DNA from: DTU032 sp964346175
Lineage (GTDB): Bacteria; Bacillota; Clostridia; Saccharofermentanales; DTU023
Length of the DNA: 19,098 bases
Direction: 5' to 3'
Assembly (NCBI GenBank): GCA_964346175.1
Contig: CAYFTG010000025.1
Span: 1 to 19,098, forward strand
Shown: in pieces, positions 6,850 to 14,577 of the stretch
Layout: each line of letters starts with the position of its first letter
Position numbering within the stretch: the first letter of the stretch is position 1
Notes under the pieces: model-generated
Told to the model about the DNA's origin: nothing
Databases searched by the model: none
What the model saw: the letters and a program-made list of their open reading frames with translations, nothing else
Translations under genes and position numbers: made by a program

Positions 6850-9068
6850 CTTTGAAGGCATTAGAAGCAGACAAACGTATGGATATCCGTGAGATTTTGG
6901 AAGGTCTCGAGGATTACAAATCCCCGGTTCGTCCTTGGCATTGGCGCAAGGAGAGAGATGTAGAGCATAAGTATGGAGAATTTACCTACTATGAAGCATC
7001 CGAACCGTTGAAGCAATCGGTCCCGCTGCCCGGTAGCCGTGGTTTCGGCTATATTGATCCCCAGCCGGACTGTGTCATTACGACAGAAATCGCATCCGGT
7101 CGTTTTGAAGATGACGTGCGCCGTATGCGCATGGCTGCATGGAACGGGGCTGACCATATCATGGTCATTCGAACGGCCGGCCAGTCACATATCGACTCCT
7201 TGCTGGAAGGAAGCACGCAGGGGATCGGGGGTATCCCGGTAACACGCAAACAGTGTCGTGCCACTAGGCGTGCGCTAGACCTGATTGAAGAAGAAGTCGG
7301 CAGACCGATTAATTTCCACTCCTATGTTTCCGGCGTGGCCGGCCCCGACATCGCTGTAATGTTTCACGAGGAGGGCGTCTCGGGTGTGCACCAAGATCCG
7401 CAGTACAACGTACTCTACCGCAATATCAATATGTTGCGCAGTTTTGTTGATGCCTGTGAAAGTAAAGCGATTATCGCTGATGGCGGCATGCTACAGATTG
7501 ATGGCGCGCATAATGCCAACGCTACTGCTATGGAAGCTTGGAAAGTTATGCCGGAGCTGATCGTGCAGCACGCGATTAATACCGCATTTTCTATCGGTTG
7601 CGGGATCAAAGCGGAAAACATTGCTCTTTCTACTGTGCCGCCGACGGCGCCGCCAGCTCCTTGTATGCGCTTGGATTTGCCCTATGCGGTAGCCTTGCGT
7701 GATTTTTTTAAAGATTATAAGATGCGTGCTCAGCAAAACACCAAGTTTATGGAATCCGAGACTAGGGAAGCTACCGTGACTCATACCTTGAACATGGTGA
7801 TTTCGCGGCTGACTTCGGTTGATGTTCAGTCAACGATTACGCCGGATGAAGGACGAAACGTGCCCTGGCATTATTTCAATATTAATGCGGTCAATACAGC
7901 ACGTCAGGCTTTGAACGGTATGGATGGTATGCGCCAAATGGTCAAGATTGACCGCGAAGGCCCCTTAGGCAAGCGTGTGCGTGAGCTGAAAGAGCGCGCG
8001 ATTCTCTTTATGGAAGAGATCCTACATGTCGGAGGCTACTTCGAGGCTGTGGAGCAGGGCTTTTTCGTAGACAATGCGGAATATCCTGAGCGCAAAGGCG
8101 ACGGTATTGCCCGTGAGATAGAAGGCGGTATCGGGGCTAATGCTCTCTACCTCCGTGATGATGACTACTTTGCTCCGGTTAGCGTGCACTACGGCAATAA
8201 TACTTTGCCTGAGGGAGTGAATCATGCCAGCGATGTCATCGGCGGCGATACCTTTGAGGATCCTTCTAAGGTGAAATTTATTGATGAGCTGGATGAGACA
8301 GATAACGTCAACGTGCGGCTCAAAGAAAAGGAGCTTTATTACGATAATCCTCAGATCGTACGACCGGAAGTTGAGTTTATGGCTGACGGTGTTATCGTGT
8401 TAACTTTGCAGTTGCCGTGTGATCTGCGTCATGCAGAGGTGGCAGCGCTTGAGATCGGTAGGAAGTTGAACCTGTCTGACTGCGAGGTCATTCATTCGCA
8501 GGTCTTGCATCCGTCGGAAGGCACGTACATTGAGATGAAAGGCAAGATTGATTTTGATATCGATCTGACTCAGCTCGAGATGCCGGAAGTACAAGAGACT
8601 CTGTCCGAGCAAGAGATCCGCGCGGCGATTCAGGCCGAGCCGATGACTGTGGTTGCCGCCACAGTGGGCGAAGATGAGCACTCGGTCGGACTCAAAGAGA
8701 CTTTGGACATTAAGCACGGCGGTATCGAAGGCTTTGGCATCAGATATCATTATCTCGGCACGTCTTGCCCGGTGGAAAAACTGGTCGACGCAGCTATTGA
8801 GACCAACGCTGTTGCCATCCTCGCCTCAACGATCATATCTCATAACAATGTCCATTACGACAACATGAGGAAGCTCGCCGATGTCTGTATAGAAAAGGGT
8901 GTGCGCGATAAATTGATCCTGATCGCAGGTGGTACCCAGGTTAATTGTGAACTGGCGGTTGAAGCAGGTATGGATGTCGGTTTCGGACGCGGTAGCAAAG
9001 GTATTGAGGTGGCCAGCTTCCTAGTCGAACGTCGTCGTGAACTTAAGGAGGAAGGACTCCTCGATTAA
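6846..9068 (+). CDS. oraE: D-ornithine 4,5-aminomutase large subunit, B12- and PLP-binding
   Basis: Catalytic subunit, 740 residues, matching the size of known OraE. The N-terminal two thirds would form the TIM barrel that holds PLP and the adenosyl group. The last ~130 residues form the Rossmann B12 domain. The cobalt-ligand motif DEHSVG (DxHxxG) is at 610-615 with His612, and Lys623 follows 11 residues later in IKHGGIEGFG, the same spacing as the PLP-linking lysine known from C. sticklandii OraE. LILIAGGTQVN near 690-700 is typical of the B12 domain. GAGG and an ATGA overlap couple it to oraS. The key residues are all present, so the enzyme should be active. Confidence 0.95.
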   Translation: MTLKALEADKRMDIREILEGLEDYKSPVRPWHWRKERDVEHKYGEFTYYEASEPLKQSVPLPGSRGFGYIDPQPDCVITTEIASGRFEDDVRRMRMAAWNGADHIMVIRTAGQSHIDSLLEGSTQGIGGIPVTRKQCRATRRALDLIEEEVGRPINFHSYVSGVAGPDIAVMFHEEGVSGVHQDPQYNVLYRNINMLRSFVDACESKAIIADGGMLQIDGAHNANATAMEAWKVMPELIVQHAINTAFSIGCGIKAENIALSTVPPTAPPAPCMRLDLPYAVALRDFFKDYKMRAQQNTKFMESETREATVTHTLNMVISRLTSVDVQSTITPDEGRNVPWHYFNINAVNTARQALNGMDGMRQMVKIDREGPLGKRVRELKERAILFMEEILHVGGYFEAVEQGFFVDNAEYPERKGDGIAREIEGGIGANALYLRDDDYFAPVSVHYGNNTLPEGVNHASDVIGGDTFEDPSKVKFIDELDETDNVNVRLKEKELYYDNPQIVRPEVEFMADGVIVLTLQLPCDLRHAEVAALEIGRKLNLSDCEVIHSQVLHPSEGTYIEMKGKIDFDIDLTQLEMPEVQETLSEQEIRAAIQAEPMTVVAATVGEDEHSVGLKETLDIKHGGIEGFGIRYHYLGTSCPVEKLVDAAIETNAVAILASTIISHNNVHYDNMRKLADVCIEKGVRDKLILIAGGTQVNCELAVEAGMDVGFGRGSKGIEVASFLVERRRELKEEGLLD

Positions 9069-9071
9069 AAG

Positions 9072-10436
9072 ATGAAGAACTTAAAGATTGATTTATTGCT
9101 GGCCGAAATCGGCAGCACAACAACAGTCCTTAATGCTTTTGACGGCTTGGAAAACGGGGAGTCCCCCGTTTTCCTTGCTCAAGCCTCTACTGCGACAACG
9201 GTTGAAGAGGGTGACGTTCGCTTGGGCTTGAAACGCGCCCAAGCAGATTTGGCGGCTAAGTTGAAGGTGGAGGAACTCAGTGCGCGCCATTACTTCGCCA
9301 GCAGCTCTGCCGCCGGTGGCTTGTCTATGACCGTGCATGGTTTGGTGCGGGACATGACTGTGCGTGCGGCGCGAGAGGCGGCCCTAGGATCGGGTGCAGT
9401 CTTGCGCCTTGTCACAGCCGGAAAGTTACGCCGTTCAGATCTGGTCCAGATAAGAGAGATTGATCCTCGCATCATCATGGTGGCCGGAGGAGTAGATTTT
9501 GGTGAACGCGACACTGCACTATTCAATTTTGAAAGCTTAGTTCGCGAGCTGCCGGAGACGCCTTTTCTCTACGCTGGCAATTGCGAAAATCAGCATGAGA
9601 TAGAACTCATTGCACAGGAGCACGGAGTTGAATTGCATTTGAGCGAGAATGTTTATCCGGAAATTGATCGGCTCAATATAGAGCCTGCGCGGGTCATTAT
9701 TCAGGAGATCTTTGAAAAGCATATCGTCGAAGCTCCGGGTATGGCGCATATTTATGATCAGGTGAGTGGGAAGATCATGCCCACTCCGGGGGCGGTGATG
9801 AAGATGGCGGAGCTGCTTTATACTGAAGTCGGAGACCTGCTGGTCATCGATGTTGGTGGCGCTACCACAGATATTCACTCAGTCACGCCCGGCAGTGATG
9901 CCATGCAAGAGATATCGGTGGCTCCGGAACCTTTCGCTAAGCGTACCGTTGAAGGCGATTTGGGCGTATACGTTAATCGACATTTGGTTTTCGCAGAGAT
10001 GCCTGAAAAATTGCGGCTCCAGCTAAGCCTAGAAGCGGTGGCGGCTCTAGACGGACTCGGTGAACAGCCTCGAACAGAAGCGGAATGGGAGCTTGTGGAA
10101 ACTCTGACTGAGACTTGCCTCAGCCGGGCCTTAGAACGGCATGCGGGTCGAATTTTCGAATCTTATTCTCCCCAAGGTCGGGAGAAGATGGTCAAGGGTA
10201 AGGACCTCACGCAAGTTTCTACGATTATTCTGACCGGAGGAGCTCTTGCTCATCTGGATACTGCCGAAGAAATTTTACGGCGTGTATTGAGCAGCGCCTC
10301 AGCAGATAAATTGTATCCTGCCTCTGATGCTCGTGTTATCATAGACCGTGATTATATTATGGCTTCTCTGGGCGTGATGGCTAGTCATTTTCCCGCGGGG
10401 GCTTTGAAATTATTTAGAAATTCCGCTGATTTGTAA
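9072..10436 (+). CDS. GlmL/MutL-family ATPase, probable reactivation factor for the ornithine aminomutase
   Basis: A 454-residue ASKHA-fold ATPase of the family found beside B12 mutases (GlmL, MutL). The phosphate-1 loop is EIGSTTT at 12-18, the phosphate-2 loop IDVGGATTD at 259-267 and the adenosine motif LTGGAL at 387-392. Family members are thought to exchange damaged cobalamin or act as chaperones for the mutase; here the partner should be OraSE, encoded three bases upstream. The ATG is the only possible start, since the oraE stop is in frame just before it. The best ribosome binding site (AAGGAGG, 9045-9051) is about 20 bases away and can fold with TCCTC (9058-9062), so translation may depend on ribosomes finishing oraE. 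A very strong hairpin lies inside the coding sequence at 9149-9174. Confidence 0.85.
   Translation: MKNLKIDLLLAEIGSTTTVLNAFDGLENGESPVFLAQASTATTVEEGDVRLGLKRAQADLAAKLKVEELSARHYFASSSAAGGLSMTVHGLVRDMTVRAAREAALGSGAVLRLVTAGKLRRSDLVQIREIDPRIIMVAGGVDFGERDTALFNFESLVRELPETPFLYAGNCENQHEIELIAQEHGVELHLSENVYPEIDRLNIEPARVIIQEIFEKHIVEAPGMAHIYDQVSGKIMPTPGAVMKMAELLYTEVGDLLVIDVGGATTDIHSVTPGSDAMQEISVAPEPFAKRTVEGDLGVYVNRHLVFAEMPEKLRLQLSLEAVAALDGLGEQPRTEAEWELVETLTETCLSRALERHAGRIFESYSPQGREKMVKGKDLTQVSTIILTGGALAHLDTAEEILRRVLSSASADKLYPASDARVIIDRDYIMASLGVMASHFPAGALKLFRNSADL
9149..9174. other. Perfect 11-bp hairpin inside the glmL-like coding sequence
   Basis: GGAAAACGGGG (9149-9159) and CCCCGTTTTCC (9164-9174) are perfect inverted copies around the tetraloop AGTC. 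It lies 77 bases into the gene and encodes part of residues 26-35. No T run follows on the plus strand. It could slow translation, mark an RNase cleavage point, or be chance. Confidence 0.6.
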
Positions 10437-10460
10437 TTCAGCTTGTATTAGGGGGAGATT

Positions 10461-11522
10461 ATGCATTATCCACAAATTGTTATAGACCGTGTCAAGCTCA
10501 AACATAATGCCGAGTGGCTCTTGAGAAATGCTGCAAAAGCAGGCGTTCAAATTCACTTTATTACTAAGTGTTTTTGTGCTCATCGTCCGATGGTTGAGGA
10601 GCTGGTTTTAGCTGGAGTCGAGAACTTCGGCGATTCGCGCTGGCAAAATTTGCGCAAGATTAATGATTTGGGACAATCTCGCATGCTCGTACGCATTCCG
10701 ATGCTGTCGGAAGTAAGCGAAGTCGTTCGCTATGCTGATCTCAGCTTGAATTCGGAGATAGCGACTCTGGAAGCCCTCTCGGATGCTGCTTTGACTCAGG
10801 ATAAGATTCATGGCGTAGTTCTAATGGTCGAGATGGGGGATTTGCGTGAAGGTTTCAGACCGGAGGAATTGCCTACCGCCGTTGAAAGAGTGCTGTCCCT
10901 TCGTGGCCTCTATTTGGCGGGGATCGGAGCCAATTTCAACTGCTACGGCGGGGTGATTGCGGAAGAGAAGCAGATGAACCAGCTCGTCGAGACAGCGGAT
11001 TATTTGCGTGCACGCTTTGGAATTGAACTGCCGCTTGTTTCAGGTGGTAATTCAGGAGCACTGTATATGTTGGAAAGTGGACGCTTACCCGCAGGTATTA
11101 ATCATTTGCGTATAGGCGAAGCATATCTTTTGGGGCGCGAAACGTCCTATGGTAATCGAGTGGGGGACCTCTATACCGACGTGTTTACGTTGCGGGCGCA
11201 GATTATTGAATGTCGCCGTAAACCTTCGATACCGGAGGGCAAACTAGGAGTCAACGCTTTCGGTGAAGTGCCGACCTTTGAAGACAAGGGCATGATGAAG
11301 AGAGCGATCTTGGGGATTGGCAGACAGGATACAAGCTGTGAAACGCTTACACCGCGCGAACGCCATGTTGATTTTCTGGGAGCTTCGAGCGATCACATGA
11401 TTTGTGATGTTACGCATTACGTGAACGATCTCGAACTCGGTGATACCTTGGATTTCAGTTGCGATTACGGTGCCCTTACGCGAGCCTTTATTTCCCCTTA
11501 TGTGGAAAAGCGCTTAGTGTAA
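10461..11522 (+). CDS. orr: Ornithine racemase, PLP-dependent
   Basis: Interconverts L- and D-ornithine, feeding the aminomutase, which acts on the D-isomer. The 353-residue protein is of the alanine racemase N-terminal barrel family. The PLP lysine is Lys36 in FITKCFCAH (33-41), and SGGNSGALYMLESG at about 193-206 holds the phosphate-binding stretch, followed by NHLRIGEAYLLG. It starts with GGGGGAG eight bases before the ATG. The location directly after the mutase genes supports ornithine as substrate rather than alanine. It sits 24 bases after the ATPase gene and 29 before alr, so it is probably in the same transcript. Confidence 0.93.
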   Translation: MHYPQIVIDRVKLKHNAEWLLRNAAKAGVQIHFITKCFCAHRPMVEELVLAGVENFGDSRWQNLRKINDLGQSRMLVRIPMLSEVSEVVRYADLSLNSEIATLEALSDAALTQDKIHGVVLMVEMGDLREGFRPEELPTAVERVLSLRGLYLAGIGANFNCYGGVIAEEKQMNQLVETADYLRARFGIELPLVSGGNSGALYMLESGRLPAGINHLRIGEAYLLGRETSYGNRVGDLYTDVFTLRAQIIECRRKPSIPEGKLGVNAFGEVPTFEDKGMMKRAILGIGRQDTSCETLTPRERHVDFLGASSDHMICDVTHYVNDLELGDTLDFSCDYGALTRAFISPYVEKRLV

Positions 11523-11551
11523 TTTTGCGCTAAAGACACGGAGGAATTGCC

Positions 11552-12703
11552 GTGAATTTTCAGAAGAGAGATATTAGTCAAGATAAAAGTCGGGTATGGG
11601 CAGAAATATCTCGCTCGGCTTTGCTTAATAATGTAGGAGTGATCAGATCTCGGATGGCGCCGGGAACGGAAATGGCTGCTGTGGTAAAAGCTGACGCCTA
11701 CGGCCACGACGCTAAGCTAATTGCGCCTATTCTCGAGAAAGAGGCAGGTATAGATTTTCTTGCCGTCGCAACTTTGGAAGAGGCGATTGAACTACGGGAG
11801 AGCGGCATTAATAGCGATATTTTAATTCTGGCTTCGGTTGATCCTTACTATGTGCCGGAACTGAAACATTATGATCTAATCGTCACTGTGATGGATGAAT
11901 CCTATATCGCTCCTTATGCCCGGATGGCAGCTGCAAGCGACGGAGCTTTGCGCCTACACTTCAAGTTGGACACCGGCATGTCGCGTCTCGGCTTTTCGAC
12001 GCGTGAGGATCAGCTTGCTCGGACAGTGTCAGAGGCGGTGCGGATTGCAGAGACACCTCAACTTGAGCTCGAAGGTGTTTTCAGCCACTTGGCCTCGGGG
12101 ATGGCGGATGTGGAATATAGTAGGAAGCAACTGGCTTTGTTCCAGGCTTTCATGAGCAAATTCCAAGAGCAAAACTCCAAAAACCTGCTCCGGCATCTAG
12201 CGGCAAGCAATGCTCTGGCGAGTCCAGAATTTGCCTTGGACATGGTTCGTGCGGGGATTCTTCTTTATGGCGGGCAAGCGGTGCCGACAGAACTCTGGCA
12301 AGATTTGCGGCCTGTGATGTCACTTTTTAGCCGCGTCTTTCTGATTCGTGATGTACCGCGCGGTGCCACTGTCAGTTATTCGCAGACGTGGCGGGCTGAG
12401 CGTGACTCTCGCGTGGCTTTGATTGAAGCGGGCTATGCTGATGGCATTATGCGCTTATTATCCAATCGCGGCAGCTGGCTAATTAATGGAATAGAGGTCC
12501 CGATAGTGGGGACGGTCTGCATGGACTGCTGTCTGGTAGATGTCAGCGAGCTTCCGGACGTCCGAATAGGTGACAAGGCACTTTTTATCGGTGAATATAA
12601 AGGACAGGCTTTGTCCGCAGCAGCTCAAGCTGAAAAGGCCGAAACTATAGACTACGAGTTGTTTGCCGGTATCAGTGCACGTGTTCCGCGCATTTTGGTT
12701 TGA
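11552..12703 (+). CDS. alr: Alanine racemase
   Basis: PLP enzyme interconverting L- and D-alanine, 383 residues, with the full two-domain length. The PLP lysine is Lys46 in VVKADAYGH (44-52), the second catalytic base Tyr276 in VSYSQTW, followed by GYADG and the C-terminal GTVCMDCC stretch that completes the substrate pocket in the dimer. It starts with GTG at 11552; GGAGG eight bases before it supports this start. In most bacteria Alr supplies D-alanine for the cell wall. Here it is the last gene of the ornithine block, whose thiolase releases D-alanine, so a role in turning that product into L-alanine is likely. A broader specificity (ornithine, serine) cannot be excluded. Confidence 0.9.
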   Translation: MNFQKRDISQDKSRVWAEISRSALLNNVGVIRSRMAPGTEMAAVVKADAYGHDAKLIAPILEKEAGIDFLAVATLEEAIELRESGINSDILILASVDPYYVPELKHYDLIVTVMDESYIAPYARMAAASDGALRLHFKLDTGMSRLGFSTREDQLARTVSEAVRIAETPQLELEGVFSHLASGMADVEYSRKQLALFQAFMSKFQEQNSKNLLRHLAASNALASPEFALDMVRAGILLYGGQAVPTELWQDLRPVMSLFSRVFLIRDVPRGATVSYSQTWRAERDSRVALIEAGYADGIMRLLSNRGSWLINGIEVPIVGTVCMDCCLVDVSELPDVRIGDKALFIGEYKGQALSAAAQAEKAETIDYELFAGISARVPRILV

Positions 12704-12739
12704 GTCCCTCGAGCCTATATTCCCTGAAAATATTTCTAC

Positions 12740-12773
12740 AAAAAATACAAACGACCGGGAGGGGATCCGGTCG
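12740..12773 (-). terminator. Intrinsic terminator oriented on the minus strand
   Basis: CGACCGG (12752-12758) and CCGGTCG (12767-12773) form a perfect GC-rich 7-bp stem with an 8-nt loop. Read on the minus strand, the stem is followed by TTTGTATTTTTT, a good T tract. On the plus strand only CTTGTGT follows. No minus-strand gene lies to its right within several kb, so it may block antisense transcription into alr and may also act weakly as the 3' end of the ornithine operon. Confidence 0.55.
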
Positions 12774-12884
12774 CTTGTGTGGGATAAGAAGCAGAAACGT
12801 ATGAATATGTTCTGTTTAGCATAAATATAAATGATAATCTATATATTGTCAAGAGAACTTATTCCGAAAGGGGAGAAAAGATAC

Positions 12885-13199
12885 ATGAATGACAGTTTAG
12901 AACTTATCTCTGATGAGCTATACGACGTCGTTATAGAGCGTGCGCAGAATCCTGTGCCTGGTTCATACACAAATTATTTATTAAACAAAGGTGTGGATAA
13001 AATACTCACTCGATTGGGAGAGCAGACCCTGGATTTAATAATCGCCAGCAAAAATAGAAGCACCAGCGATATGGTCAGCCAGAGCGCCGATCTGATTTAC
13101 CACCTGATTGTTCTACTGGCAGCGCAGGAGATTCCCTTGGCGGAAGTTAATGCTGAACTGCGTAAAAGACGCACACTGTCAGACGCGGATTTCAATTAA
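12885..13199 (+). CDS. HisE-like protein (phosphoribosyl-ATP pyrophosphatase family), altered metal site
   Basis: The 104-residue all-alpha protein resembles HisE, which hydrolyses phosphoribosyl-ATP in histidine synthesis: NPVPGSYTNYLLNKG then KILTRLGEQ and SADLIYHLIVLLA. The start ATG 12885 is chosen because AAAGGGGAG lies eight bases before it; the longer frame from 12831 has no such site. Family members coordinate magnesium through an ExxE...ExxD set, as in E. coli GEEGVE and NEASD. Here those positions read GEQTLD and SQSAD, so two Glu are Gln and one is Asp. No other his gene is nearby. It could be a divergent HisE, or a MazG-like relative with another or no catalytic role. GATAAT (12833-12838) with a poor -35 is a possible own promoter. 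Confidence 0.7.
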   Translation: MNDSLELISDELYDVVIERAQNPVPGSYTNYLLNKGVDKILTRLGEQTLDLIIASKNRSTSDMVSQSADLIYHLIVLLAAQEIPLAEVNAELRKRRTLSDADFN

Positions 13200-13264
13200 A
13201 ATACTTGTGATTGCCAAGCTGTTCTGAACGCTGTACCCTAGGCGCTTTTTTGAAAAAACTTATC

Positions 13265-13293
13265 TTGACAGTCATGTGCGGCCATGCTAGTAT
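13265..13293 (+). promoter_or_regulatory. Sigma-A promoter for the rpmG-secE-nusG operon
   Basis: TTGACA (13265-13270) is a perfect -35 box; a 17-base spacer leads to TAGTAT (13288-13293), four of six matches to the -10 consensus. Transcription would start near 13300, about 68 bases before rpmG. This is the best promoter in the window, in keeping with the heavy expression of ribosomal genes. Confidence 0.8.
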
Positions 13294-13299
13294 TCTTAT

Positions 13300-13334
13300 G
13301 CTTGTCAGTCGCACGAGTCTTTTTTTTTGTGCGA
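13300..13334 (+). promoter_or_regulatory. Candidate attenuator in the rpmG leader
   Basis: Directly after the predicted transcription start, CTTGT (13301-13305) can pair with ACGAG (13313-13317), followed by CT and nine T (13320-13328), the layout of a short intrinsic terminator. An alternative stem, TCGCAC (13309-13314) with GTGCGA (13329-13334), uses part of the same bases and puts the T run into its loop. The two are mutually exclusive. The first stem is only five base pairs including one G-U, so this is tentative. Confidence 0.35.
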
Positions 13335-13367
13335 TGAAAAGCTCTAAAATCGAGCGGAGGTATACAC

Positions 13368-13535
13368 ATGGCAACTAAAACCGGTGTCAGAGATAGAATC
13401 ACGTTGGCTTGCAGCGTTTGTAAGCAGCGTAACTACAATACGAAGAAAAATAAGCGCAATACTCCAGACAAAGTTGAACTGAAGAAGTATTGTCGTTTTT
13501 GCAATAAGCATACTATCCACAACGAGACCAAATAA
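13368..13535 (+). CDS. rpmG: 50S ribosomal protein L33, zinc-ribbon type
   Basis: Small basic protein of the large ribosomal subunit, 55 residues, of normal size. The two CxxC pairs Cys15/Cys18 and Cys42/Cys45 mark the zinc-binding form; the ending CRFCNKHTIHNETK is typical. GGAGG lies eight bases before the ATG. It opens the common Bacillota order rpmG-secE-nusG, 60 bases before the secE start. Confidence 0.95.
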   Translation: MATKTGVRDRITLACSVCKQRNYNTKKNKRNTPDKVELKKYCRFCNKHTIHNETK

Positions 13536-13595
13536 GTCTCCTGTTAGAGCTGTTGTCAAAGCATTGCATTAAAGCGAACGAGAGGTGTCTTGAAA

Positions 13596-13946
13596 GTGGC
13601 CAAAAAGAATTCATCAAAATCGCGGTCCGGAAAACCTACAAAAGGTGATAAGAAACCGTTTTTAACGCGCATAAAGAACTTTTTCACAAACTTATTCGCG
13701 GAGCTGAAACGGGTAGTCTGGCCTGATAAGAAAAAGCTGAAGCAGAACACTGTCACAGTCCTGGTGATCATAATTGCCGCTGCTGCTATGATCTGGGTGT
13801 TTGATACACTTTTGAACTTCATTCTGACCTCGACCGGCTTTTATGCACCTGCTTCTGAAATTACAGAACCGGTGGAGACTGACCCGGACGGCGACGGAAG
13901 CGGTGTAACTGTTGATCCTACAGGCACTGGAACTGTTGGGGAATAA
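13596..13946 (+). CDS. secE: Preprotein translocase subunit SecE with acidic C-terminal tail
   Basis: Essential membrane subunit of SecYEG. The 116-residue protein has a basic N-terminus, the conserved amphipathic segment FAELKRVVWPDKKK (34-47) and one membrane helix at about 53-77. GTG 13596 is preferred as start because AGAGGTG lies eight bases before it; an in-frame TTG two codons earlier would be only two bases away from that site. Single-helix SecE proteins usually end soon after the helix, whereas here about 39 residues follow, rich in Asp, Glu, Gly, Thr and Pro and predicted to be outside. Residues 96-107 have the spacing DxDxDG...D of an EF-hand-like calcium loop. Two bases separate it from nusG. 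Confidence 0.92.
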   Translation: MAKKNSSKSRSGKPTKGDKKPFLTRIKNFFTNLFAELKRVVWPDKKKLKQNTVTVLVIIIAAAAMIWVFDTLLNFILTSTGFYAPASEITEPVETDPDGDGSGVTVDPTGTGTVGE

Positions 13947-13948
13947 TA

Positions 13949-14491
13949 ATGTCTGATGAAGGAAAACTCACCCCGGAAGCTAAATGGTATGTAGTTCATA
14001 CTTATTCCGGTCATGAGAATAAAGTAAAAGATACTCTTGAGTTGATTATAGAGAATCGCGGGCTCGAAGAGATGATTCAGGAAGTCCTAGTTCCGACAGA
14101 GAACGTGATTGAAGTTAAAGACGGCAAGCGCCGTACTTTTGAACGCAAAATTTATCCCAGTTATGTGCTGATTAAGATGATCCTGACGGATGAGATCTGG
14201 TACATCGTCCGCAACACACGCGGTGTAACCGGATTTGTCGGGCCGTCCAGCACCAACCCGGTTCCCCTTACAGAAGAAGAACTGATGATGATCGGTTTGG
14301 AGTCATCTTGGGAGCCTGTTGTCGACTATGAAGTCGGAGATACCGTAAAGGTTATCAATGGTCCGCTCGAAGGTTTTGACGGCAAGGTTGAAGAAATTAA
14401 TTTAGAGAAGAAAAAAGTTACCGTTATGGTATCCATGTTCGGCCGGGAAACACCGGTAGAACTCGATTGGATCCAGGTAATTCGCATATAG
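13949..14491 (+). CDS. nusG: Transcription elongation/antitermination factor NusG
   Basis: Binds RNA polymerase and modulates pausing, Rho termination and ribosome coupling. At 180 residues it has the usual form: the NGN domain at about 11-115, beginning WYVVHTYSGHENKV (13-26), with IYPSYVLIKM (68-77) and VRNTRGVTGFVG (87-98), then a KOW domain at about 126-178 with VGDTVKVINGPLEG (129-142). It follows secE by two bases, as in many bacteria. GGGGAA just before the ATG serves as ribosome binding site. Confidence 0.97.
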   Translation: MSDEGKLTPEAKWYVVHTYSGHENKVKDTLELIIENRGLEEMIQEVLVPTENVIEVKDGKRRTFERKIYPSYVLIKMILTDEIWYIVRNTRGVTGFVGPSSTNPVPLTEEELMMIGLESSWEPVVDYEVGDTVKVINGPLEGFDGKVEEINLEKKKVTVMVSMFGRETPVELDWIQVIRI

Positions 14492-14494
14492 AGA

Positions 14495-14523
14495 TTGACT
14501 AAAAGCCACACGGCTTTTAAGAT
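14495..14523 (+). promoter_or_regulatory. Candidate promoter for rplKA overlapping a hairpin
   Basis: TTGACT (14495-14500), a 17-base spacer and TAAGAT (14518-14523) resemble a sigma-A promoter (five and four of six matches). The spacer also encodes an 8-bp hairpin, TAAAAGCC (14500-14507) with GGCTTTTA (14512-14519), loop ACAC. This hairpin ends the nusG transcript only weakly, since no separate T run follows. The rpmG-secE-nusG and rplKAJL units may thus be partly separate. Confidence 0.4.
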
Positions 14524-14577
14524 AGCTGAGGCTTAGGCCAAAGCAAAGAACGATTTAGAAATTTGGGAGGTGGCCAC

